Source of the DNA: an uncultured Candidatus Thioglobus sp.
GTDB taxonomy: Bacteria; Pseudomonadota; Gammaproteobacteria; PS1; Pseudothioglobaceae
Direction: 5' to 3'
DNA: 64,000 nt
Assembly: GCA_905618925.1 (NCBI GenBank)
Contig: CAJQTG010000017.1
Coordinates: 1 to 64,000 of the forward strand
Positions 56,994 through 64,000 of this stretch are shown piece after piece; position 1 is the stretch's first letter; each line of letters begins with the position of its first letter. The position numbers were made by a program, and so were the translations under genes. The notes below the pieces were generated by a model. The model was not told the DNA's origin and made no database searches. It saw only the letters and a list, made by a program, of their open reading frames with translations.

Positions 56994-57532
56994 TTATTAC
57001 TACTTTTTGTTTTTTTATAAGGATGTTATACCAGACTAAACATTATGCTGTTATGGGCATTGATATAAATTTCATAACTCGTAAAACTAAATAATAAGAA
57101 GTTCAAATGACGAAAAATATAAGAGCTTATTCAACAGTTGCCGAATGAATTTGTATTGTACCCTACAAGAAAATGTAATCCCATGTCTAGAATTCTCAAT
57201 CTAATTCCAATCCAACAATCTCATATATAACAAAGAATACATCAAGCGACAGTTGAATGATTCCGTACAGAACCTTTCAAATAGTCAGAATATTGTAAAT
57301 CTTGTAAGAGTTTAAAGAATGTTAAATCTTTTAAAAATGTTGTTGACAAACCAAAATTAGATTTCCTAGTCTAGATGCCTGATTTTAACTGGTTATATTT
57401 TTTTATATTTTATAATAAGTTCTCTAAAGCCATGCCTACTATTGACTTGTAGGACAGTTATTTAAATTGTACATTCGTATTTGATTACAATATAATATGT
57501 TCTTATCATTTTATAATAAGTTAGGAGTGTAT
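56994..57532. other. Intergenic region between divergent galU and the T1SS operon
   Basis: No supported gene in about 540 AT-rich bases. A TTGACA (57343-57348) followed 18 bases later by TAGTCT is a possible rightward promoter, but its -10 is poor. The rest shows nothing I could name. Confidence 0.5.
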
Positions 57533-58819
57533 ATGTTAGGTAAGCAATCAAAGTTAGCTAAGACAGTTTTAGTGTTCTTTGGCCTGCTATTAAATAGTAC
57601 CTTGATAAGTGCAAATGATAACATCTGCAATACAGCATTTGATGAATTAGTATTGGAAGGTTTGAGCTCTCACCCTAGTATTGAGGTATCAAAAAAAATA
57701 GTTATAGGAGCAGACCTTCAATTAAGTAGTGCCAAGTGGGGATACTATCCTACACCATCAATTGACGTAGCCAAGTCATTAAGTAAGACTAGAATAACTT
57801 TGAGACTTGATCAACCATTGTGGGACGGTGGTAAAATTAATGCTGTTCGCGACAAAGCTCAAGCCCGGAAAACTGAGGCGACTTATGTCTATGCTGAAAG
57901 CCAATATCAGCTAATTGAAGACTATCTAAATACACTACAAAAGTATCTTCAAGCGCAAGACAAAATAAGTATTATGAATAGTGGGATAGGTCAGCTTAAA
58001 TCTCTCATGCAAGTAATAGACAGAATGATAGTGGCCGGTGAGTTAAGTATTGCGGATAAGAATTTATTAAGTACAAAAATTGCAGATATATATTCTAGCT
58101 TGGAGACTACCAGGGCAGAATTCGATGTGGCAAAAATCCAATTTGAAATACTTACAGGACATAACGTTGAATGTGATGTTTCTTTCAATGATAAACCAAT
58201 ATTCAGAGGCAGTATCAATATAGAGTTGTTAGTTGATGATGCGTTAAACTTTAGCCCATCATTAAAAATACTAAATGCTAGAATTGAGGCGGCAAAATCA
58301 GATGTTGATTCTGCAGAATCTAAGTTACTTCCAACTTTAAAACTAAGAGGTGAATATAAACAAGGTGCATTGTACGATGGCGAAAATGGCGAAAAAGAAG
58401 GTTTAATCTATTTAGTATTCGAGATGTCTACAGGCGCTGGAGCATCTTTACTATCTAATATTGGACGATCAGAAATAAACGTATTAAAAGTTAAGAATGA
58501 AAAACTTTCTAAAGAAAAAGAAGTTATAGACAAACTAATGAACAATTACACTAGATTTGTTGCAGTGAAAAATAATATAGAGATTTTATCAAACGATATA
58601 ATAATTGCGGAAAAAGTTTTTGATTCTAATAACAGGCTGTTCTTTCTGCAACAAAAAAAATGGACTGATGTGGTTAATGCATTAACTGCGTTGAATAAAA
58701 AGAAAATTAGCAAAGCCCAATTGCTGGGCGAATATAAAGTTTTGGAAATGAAGCTAGCTCTAAAAACAAATCGATTGTCACTAAAAACTGGAGGGTTTTT
58801 GAGTGAAGTATTACAGTAG
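57533..58819 (+). CDS. TolC-like outer membrane protein of type I secretion system
   Basis: A 428-residue protein. Residues 1-26 look like a signal peptide (MLGKQSKLAKTVLVFFGLLL then NSTLISA). Two OEP repeats of long helices follow (about 40-225 and 240-420), with RITLRLDQPLWDGGKINAVR typical of TolC-family proteins such as LapE/AggA. It forms the outer membrane channel. ATG at 57533 has the ribosome site TAGGAGTG; an upstream in-frame ATG at 57497 does not. The end overlaps the ABC transporter gene by 17 bases. Confidence 0.87.
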   Translation: MLGKQSKLAKTVLVFFGLLLNSTLISANDNICNTAFDELVLEGLSSHPSIEVSKKIVIGADLQLSSAKWGYYPTPSIDVAKSLSKTRITLRLDQPLWDGGKINAVRDKAQARKTEATYVYAESQYQLIEDYLNTLQKYLQAQDKISIMNSGIGQLKSLMQVIDRMIVAGELSIADKNLLSTKIADIYSSLETTRAEFDVAKIQFEILTGHNVECDVSFNDKPIFRGSINIELLVDDALNFSPSLKILNARIEAAKSDVDSAESKLLPTLKLRGEYKQGALYDGENGEKEGLIYLVFEMSTGAGASLLSNIGRSEINVLKVKNEKLSKEKEVIDKLMNNYTRFVAVKNNIEILSNDIIIAEKVFDSNNRLFFLQQKKWTDVVNALTALNKKKISKAQLLGEYKVLEMKLALKTNRLSLKTGGFLSEVLQ

Positions 58820-61304
58820 TGTAGAGCAGCTCAAAAATGATTTTAATTGGTTAAGCAGAGATTGCACATTAGATCATTTTTCATATTCGAAACTGTCAGA
58901 GCATGAGCATGAAAAACTCATTAAAACAATCGTAAAAGGTACAGGCAATAGCTTTGTAAAAAATCTATTTAATCAATTATTACTCAAATTAAATCTTCAG
59001 TCCACAGCATGGGAGTCAACACTTACTAATTCTATGCTGCCGGCACTTGCACTTGTTCCTGGTGCTGGTATGAAAGTTATTATTGATATTGATACAAATG
59101 GTGATTATGAATCTATAGACGCAAGCGGTTCTAACAAGCATCAGTCTTTTCCTAAGAAAACAACCTTTAGAGTGCTAAAGTTTGATTTGTATTATGGCAG
59201 TGTAGAGCAGCTGAAAAATGATTTTAATTGGGTAAGCAGAGATTGCACATTAGATCATTTTTCATATTCTAAACTGTCAGAGCATGAGCATGAAAAACTC
59301 ATTAAAACAATTGAACAACGTATAGATAATGACTTTGTAAAAGAGCTATTTAATCAATTATTACCCAAAATAAATCTTCAGTCCACAGCATGGGAGTCAA
59401 CACTTACTAATTCTATGCTACCGGCACTTGCACTTGTTCCTGGCGCGGGCATGAAAGTTATTATTGATATTGATATAAATGGTGATTGTAAATCTATAGA
59501 CGCAAGCGGTTCTAACAAGCACCAGTCTTTCCCTAAGAATACAACCTTTAGAATGCTAAAGTTTCAAGCAAGAGAAACAGCTACAAGCTCTGCAAAAGCA
59601 ATGTTTAAATCCATTGCAAAAAAACAAATCAAATACCTGAATTATGCAATTATCGCCTCTATTAGTATTAACATTTTGGCGCTAGCATCTTCATTTTACA
59701 CAATGCAAATATACGACAGAGTAATACCAACTAATGGACTTTCAACACTGATAGCTTTAACAATAGGTGTTAGTATTGCAATGTTTTTAGAAATGATATT
59801 AAAACTATCGCGTGGATCTATTGTTGATCAAGCATCAAAAAATATGGACATAGAGTATTCTCATAATATTTTTGATCGTTTTCTGAGTGTGCGCTCAGAC
59901 AATCTACCTAAAGGTATTGGCACACTCTCTAGCAAAATCAATAGTTATGTTTCAGTTAGGGGATTTATTACTACTGCAACTATATTTACCGTAATAGACT
60001 TTCCTTTTGCCTTCTTTTTCTTGGGCATTATTATGTTGGTCGGCGGTTTCGACATAGGATTGCTAATATTTGCGTTTATCGTGGTTACTGTTTTAATGAG
60101 TTTTATCTTTAAAAATAAGATAGAGGCGTTAATTAAATCTTCAACAATGGCATCACATAAGAAGCACGGACTTTTGGTAGAGAGCGTTGAGAATGCACAA
60201 AAGATTAAAACAACAGGTGCTAGTTGGAGCGTGATGAATAAATGGAGTCAATTTTCAGAGGATGCTATTAATGATGATATACACATTAAACATTACACTG
60301 ATATATCATCTTATTTGGCTACCTTTGTGCAGCAAAGTAGCTATGTTGCAACAGTAGCTTTCGGTGCATATTTGATTGGATCAACTTCTGACTTGACCAT
60401 GGGCTCTTTAATAGCTATAACAATTATATCGAATAAAGTATTTCAGCCGATGGCGCAAATTCCGGGTCTTTTTGTACAATGGGGCAAGGCAAAAGTAGCT
60501 ATTGAAGATTTAGATGGTCTTTATGAGTTGGCTGGCGATAACGAGGGCGTGGATAGGCCTATTACTTCACAATTGCAATCATACAATATTCAGTGCAGCG
60601 ATTTAAAATTTGCATACAACCAAGATTCAGTTGTATTGAATATACCAAGCTTACAAATTCAGCCGGGTGAAAAGGTTGCAATCTTGGGAGTCATTGGTGC
60701 AGGTAAATCAACACTATTAAAAATGCTGTCAGGCTTGTACAAGCCTAGTGTGGGCAAAGTGTTGCTAGATGGTATTGATATGCAACAACTTTCTAAAGAC
60801 AATATTAGCAATACCATAGGTTATCTTGAGCAGGATACAAAATTATTCTCAGGCACTCTGCGAGACAATTTATGTATTGGCTTAGTTCATGCAACGGATG
60901 ATCAGATCTTAAAAGTTTGTAAGTTAACTGGACTAATAGGTCTAATATCAGCCTTGCCCAAAGGCTTAGATACCGAAGTGCCTGAGGGCGGAGAAAGTGT
61001 ATCTGGCGGTCAGAGGCAATTGATTGCATTAACTAGAATGCTGATTGGTGAAAGCAAGATTCTCTTACTTGACGAGCCAACAGCGAGCATGGATGAAGGC
61101 ACTGAAAGGCGTATCTTGAATACACTTCATCAAAATCTAACTAAAGAACAAACCTTAGTAGTGGTGACGCACAAACCAGCCTTATTGAGTTTAGTTGATA
61201 GAATTGTCATTATGACTGAAAAAGGCATTGTGGCAGATGATACAAAGGAAGCTGTATTAAAAATGTTAGAAGATAACAAAACTCATCAAACGAATCAATC
61301 ATGA
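58803..61304 (+). CDS. Type I secretion ABC transporter with duplicated N-terminal domain
   Basis: An 833-residue exporter. Residues 1-255 consist of two near-identical 127-residue units (C39-like in position and in LPALALVPGAGMKVIIDID, but without a catalytic Cys-His context). A six-helix membrane domain (about 275-560) follows, then an ATPase with Walker A near 629-636 (GVIGAGKS), signature VSGGQRQ near 732 and Walker B ILLLDEP near 752. It exports the giant adhesin encoded downstream. Family members usually have one N-terminal domain; the total is about 120 residues longer than LapB-type exporters. Confidence 0.88.
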   Translation: MKYYSSVEQLKNDFNWLSRDCTLDHFSYSKLSEHEHEKLIKTIVKGTGNSFVKNLFNQLLLKLNLQSTAWESTLTNSMLPALALVPGAGMKVIIDIDTNGDYESIDASGSNKHQSFPKKTTFRVLKFDLYYGSVEQLKNDFNWVSRDCTLDHFSYSKLSEHEHEKLIKTIEQRIDNDFVKELFNQLLPKINLQSTAWESTLTNSMLPALALVPGAGMKVIIDIDINGDCKSIDASGSNKHQSFPKNTTFRMLKFQARETATSSAKAMFKSIAKKQIKYLNYAIIASISINILALASSFYTMQIYDRVIPTNGLSTLIALTIGVSIAMFLEMILKLSRGSIVDQASKNMDIEYSHNIFDRFLSVRSDNLPKGIGTLSSKINSYVSVRGFITTATIFTVIDFPFAFFFLGIIMLVGGFDIGLLIFAFIVVTVLMSFIFKNKIEALIKSSTMASHKKHGLLVESVENAQKIKTTGASWSVMNKWSQFSEDAINDDIHIKHYTDISSYLATFVQQSSYVATVAFGAYLIGSTSDLTMGSLIAITIISNKVFQPMAQIPGLFVQWGKAKVAIEDLDGLYELAGDNEGVDRPITSQLQSYNIQCSDLKFAYNQDSVVLNIPSLQIQPGEKVAILGVIGAGKSTLLKMLSGLYKPSVGKVLLDGIDMQQLSKDNISNTIGYLEQDTKLFSGTLRDNLCIGLVHATDDQILKVCKLTGLIGLISALPKGLDTEVPEGGESVSGGQRQLIALTRMLIGESKILLLDEPTASMDEGTERRILNTLHQNLTKEQTLVVVTHKPALLSLVDRIVIMTEKGIVADDTKEAVLKMLEDNKTHQTNQS
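58818..59183 (+). repeat. Tandem repeat in T1SS ABC gene, unit 1
   Basis: 366 bases repeated in frame 381 bases later with only scattered substitutions. Translation starts SVEQLKNDFNWLSRDCTLDH and ends FRVLKF. Synonymous and non-synonymous differences are both few, so the duplication is recent. Confidence 0.95.
59199..59564 (+). repeat. Tandem repeat in T1SS ABC gene, unit 2
   Basis: Second copy of the unit at 58818-59183, offset by 381 bases (127 codons). It differs mainly in a short central segment (IEQRIDNDFVKELF instead of IVKGTGNSFVKNLF). Confidence 0.95.
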
Positions 61305-62476
61305 GTGACACAAGATTGCCTTACATATTAAGAGTTAACCCTTTGTTTATTATCTTTTGTGCTTTATTTATAGTTATTATTCCGGTGTTAATTTGGGCCA
61401 ATTTTGCTGAAATCGAACAAAGAAGTACCACTCGGGGTGTTGTTATTGCAGCTGATCAAACTCAAAAAATACAAGCACCAATAGATGGCGTGGTTGACAA
61501 TATTACAGTTATAGAGGGTCAAAAAGTAAAAAAAGGCGATATTTTAGTTGTACTAGAAAAAGAACAAAATCAAGCATCTCTTGATGCTGCAGCTTCAAAA
61601 GTGGCCTCATTACAAGCAAAACTTAAAAGATTAAAAACAGAGGTTAGTGGCGAAGATTTAATTTATCCAATAGGATTTTTAGATGGTAATTACCAAGAAT
61701 TCATTAAAACGCAGCAGAATCTTTTTTTATTAAGAAAAAAATCATTAGAGGATGAGACCTCCTCATTAATTAGTGCATTAATGTTAAAGGAGGAAGAGTT
61801 AATTTCTAATCAAAGGCTTGTCGAGTCTGGCGATATCGGGCGCAATAAGATCTTAAAGATTGACAGAGAAATAGTCGACCTTAATGGCAAGATTTTAAAT
61901 ATACAAAATACATTCCTTCAAAATGCTCAAGAGGAGATGACCAAAACAGAGGAAGAGTTGTCAATCAGAAAAGAAATGCTAACAGAGAAGAGGGTGACAC
62001 TTGAGCGCTCTGAAATCATCTCGCATATGAACGCTGTAGTCAAAGAGATTATCATTACCACAAAGGGCGCGAAAGTTAGGCCAGGTGATATCATTCTGGA
62101 ATTGGTTCCCTTGGGTCAAGAGCTTATCATTGAGGTAAAACTTAAACCAACCGATATCTCTTTTGTTAAAACGGGTCAAAAGGCTTCGGTTAAATTAGAC
62201 ACTTATGATTTTAGTATTTACGGTTCTTTTGACGGCAAAGTTGATTATATTAGCCCAGATACCATTATTGAACAAAGCTCTAGAGGCGAAGAGTACTTTT
62301 TTAAAGTCCTTATTTCGCTTGATCAAGGCAATCTATTTACCAAAAAAGGCACAGCGATTGACGTCACAACAGGTATGGGTGCACAAGTCGACATTATTAC
62401 CGGAAAAAGAACGGTATTACACTATCTAACCAAGCCAGTCATTAAGGTTCTTGATGAGTCATTTACCGAAAGATAG
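61301..62476 (+). CDS. HlyD-family membrane fusion protein of type I secretion
   Basis: A 391-residue periplasmic adaptor. One membrane anchor near the N-terminus (about 13-32), then the biotinyl-lipoyl-like half (KIQAPIDGVVDNITVIEGQK, about 55-74), a long coiled-coil hairpin (about 85-235) and the second lipoyl half with SHMNAVVKEI (about 243-252). It bridges the ABC exporter and the TolC-like channel. Its ATG overlaps the ABC gene stop by four bases (ATGA), so the three genes are one operon. Confidence 0.9.
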   Translation: MSDTRLPYILRVNPLFIIFCALFIVIIPVLIWANFAEIEQRSTTRGVVIAADQTQKIQAPIDGVVDNITVIEGQKVKKGDILVVLEKEQNQASLDAAASKVASLQAKLKRLKTEVSGEDLIYPIGFLDGNYQEFIKTQQNLFLLRKKSLEDETSSLISALMLKEEELISNQRLVESGDIGRNKILKIDREIVDLNGKILNIQNTFLQNAQEEMTKTEEELSIRKEMLTEKRVTLERSEIISHMNAVVKEIIITTKGAKVRPGDIILELVPLGQELIIEVKLKPTDISFVKTGQKASVKLDTYDFSIYGSFDGKVDYISPDTIIEQSSRGEEYFFKVLISLDQGNLFTKKGTAIDVTTGMGAQVDIITGKRTVLHYLTKPVIKVLDESFTER

Positions 62477-62530
62477 GACATAGTGCAAGTGTTGATCTTT
62501 TTCGAGCTCCATATCACTTTAAAAATTTAA

Positions 62531-62552
62531 TACACACACGCGTATATATATA
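62531..62552. repeat. 22-base alternating purine-pyrimidine tract upstream of adhesin
   Basis: TACACACACGCGTATATATATA (given here as TACACACACG plus CGTATATATATA) alternates purine and pyrimidine throughout. It lies 56 bp upstream of the adhesin ATG, in its probable promoter. Such tracts melt easily or adopt left-handed DNA. Confidence 0.6.
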
Positions 62553-62607
62553 GTATATTCATGACCAGGTAATTTAACTCAATATTTTAGAATAATTAAG
62601 GCTTAAA

Positions 62608-64000
62608 ATGAACTATTCTGTAAAGATTTTAGCAAAAAATAACGAAGCAAGAATTATCGAAATTATTGGCTCTGGAAAAATTCCCGTACATTCAGCTGAC
62701 AAAATTCAAATTTTAGCAAAAAACATTGAAAATCTAATTGCTTTAAAAAATGGCAATAATTTAGAGATAATTCTTGAAAATAACGATGTTTTAACTTTTA
62801 CAAACTTCTACAACTACAAAGGCGCAACCAGCATAGAGTTTGTTGGTGGCGATGATAATGTTCATACATTATTATCAACCGATAATACAATGGCTGATAT
62901 GGGTAGCGGCTCTTTCCTTGTCTACTTCCACGGTAATGACTCTGTGCTTTTATCAATGTCATGGGCACACAGTGCGTTTAGTGTGTTATCCAGCAAGTCT
63001 AATATAGATACTCCTGCAGATGACTCTTCTGGAAGTTCTTATGGATACCTCGGTTTATTAGGATTAGCAGGGGCCGTAGCCATGTCTTCTGGTAGTAGTA
63101 GTTCATCTGGTAGTAGTGCATCAACATCGGACACAACAGCCCCTACAGTTGCTTTAACAAGTGATGTATCAGCCGTAAAAATTGGTGAAACAGCAACTAT
63201 TACAGCCACATTCTCAGAAGCTCCAACAAGCTTCGTGGTTACTGATTTAGTCTCAACAGCTGGAGCGTTTAGTGACTTCGCAGTCGATACAAGTGATGCG
63301 ACAGTTTATACAGTAATTTTTACACCAACCGCTGATTCAACGGCAACAGATTCTGCCATTACAATCTCAGTTGGTTCTTACACAGATGCAGCTGGAAACA
63401 ATGGTGTAGCTGGTTCAGCTCCTACATTAACAATGGATATGGCTGCCCCTACAGTGACCATCACAATGGCAGACACTGCCCTTAAAGTAGGTGAAACTAG
63501 CGTGGTAACCTTTACCTTTAGTGAAGTGGTTACTGGTTTTGCAGCAGCAGACGTAACGGTTGCAAATGGATTAATTACTGAACTATCTTCATCTAACGGA
63601 ATAACTTACACAGCAACTTTCACGCCAACGGAAGATATAACGGATACCACTAACGTTATTACTGTTGATAAAACAGTTGTCGCTGATAGTGCAGGTAACG
63701 CAGGTCTAAGTACCACTGATTCAGCTAACTATTCAGTTGAAACAGATCCATCAATTCCTGATCATAGTGCCGATGTTAATTCCGACGCAGCAGTTGCGAT
63801 CTCATTAACAACAATCAACAATGCAGCCAAAGACACAGTAGAGTTCACAGTAACAGGTCTTGATGGTGATGCCACTGGTGTTGTCACCTTTACAAATGTT
63901 GCAGGCGACTTTTCTGCACCTGTAGTCACAGCGAATGTTTCAGCTAACGGCACTGCAACGGCAGACTTATCAACTTTAGCAGACGGTACAATTTCAGCGT
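62608..64000 (+). CDS. Giant T1SS-exported adhesin, 5' part (BapA-like prefix and bacterial Ig-like repeats)
   Basis: An open frame of at least 464 codons that runs off the window. Residues 1-135 resemble the prefix domain of BapA/LapA-type biofilm adhesins (KNGNNLEIILENNDVLTFTN). A hydrophobic GYLGLLGLAGAVAMSS and a Ser-rich linker (about 150-172) follow. Ig-like repeats of about 100 residues then begin at about 174 and 278, each with TAPTV or AAPTV, VGETA/S and DAAGN-like motifs. It is carried by the TolC-ABC-HlyD system just upstream. The C-terminal secretion signal is not in the window, and no Shine-Dalgarno better than TTAAGGC is seen. Confidence 0.85.
   Translation, partial: MNYSVKILAKNNEARIIEIIGSGKIPVHSADKIQILAKNIENLIALKNGNNLEIILENNDVLTFTNFYNYKGATSIEFVGGDDNVHTLLSTDNTMADMGSGSFLVYFHGNDSVLLSMSWAHSAFSVLSSKSNIDTPADDSSGSSYGYLGLLGLAGAVAMSSGSSSSSGSSASTSDTTAPTVALTSDVSAVKIGETATITATFSEAPTSFVVTDLVSTAGAFSDFAVDTSDATVYTVIFTPTADSTATDSAITISVGSYTDAAGNNGVAGSAPTLTMDMAAPTVTITMADTALKVGETSVVTFTFSEVVTGFAAADVTVANGLITELSSSNGITYTATFTPTEDITDTTNVITVDKTVVADSAGNAGLSTTDSANYSVETDPSIPDHSADVNSDAAVAISLTTINNAAKDTVEFTVTGLDGDATGVVTFTNVAGDFSAPVVTANVSANGTATADLSTLADGTISA

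Overview
The window looks like chromosomal DNA of a low-GC marine gammaproteobacterium. The gene set (ArgO/LysE exporter, NCS2 permease, polyamine-type ABC importer, LptG, ClpS-ClpA, FabD-FabG, a gamma-butyrobetaine-type dioxygenase) and the AT-rich codon use would suit the SUP05/Candidatus Thioglobus clade. That assignment is inference; no 16S rRNA or other decisive marker is present.

Layout. (1) 1-8.5 kb, minus strand: 5' part of recG, ridA, an OFA-type MFS transporter, a potABCD-like ABC importer with an attenuator hairpin after the binding protein, and an NCS2 nucleobase permease. (2) 8.7-26.7 kb, housekeeping core: tRNA-Leu(UAA), a lysophospholipase-like hydrolase, yciB, an RNase II-type exonuclease, lpxH, ppiB, rplU-rpmA, fabD-fabG, tadA, a LysE-family exporter, guaA, lptG, clpS, a TauD/BBOX-like dioxygenase, clpA, surE and glnS. 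(3) 26.9-57.0 kb, a mosaic surface-polysaccharide locus between glnS and galU. It holds a GDP-L-fucose set (manC, fcl, gmd), an O-antigen ligase/polymerase, an antisense block of glycosyltransferases and methyltransferases, two MarR-type EPS regulators with broken copies of ugd, manC and a glycosyltransferase around them, a Wzx/Wzy assembly set, a UDP-L-FucNAc set (wbjBCD), a WbuB-like transferase and an initiating sugar-phosphate transferase. An integrase/XRE/unknown-protein module follows, then a WbpM-type dehydratase and galU. (4) 57.5-64.0 kb: a type I secretion system (TolC-like, ABC, HlyD) directly upstream of a very large Ig-repeat adhesin that runs off the window.

How it fits together: nucleotide sugars made by ManC/Fcl/Gmd, Ugd, WbjBCD, WbpM and GalU feed the glycosyltransferases. 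The PglC/WbaP-type enzyme starts the repeat unit on lipid carrier, Wzx flips it and Wzy polymerises it. The T1SS would export the adhesin, so most of the second half of the window builds the cell surface.

Points most worth a second look: an in-frame 127-codon tandem duplication in the N-terminus of the T1SS ABC transporter; two EPS regulators sharing a GTTCA-N5-TGAAC palindrome in their promoters, with remnants of older cluster versions; a tyrosine recombinase + XRE + HGLTA-motif protein module of unknown role inside the polysaccharide locus; a duplicated guaA 3' end flanking a tiny ORF; and a perfect 14-bp inverted repeat over the start codon of the MFS transporter. No CRISPR array and no recognisable insertion sequence was seen.
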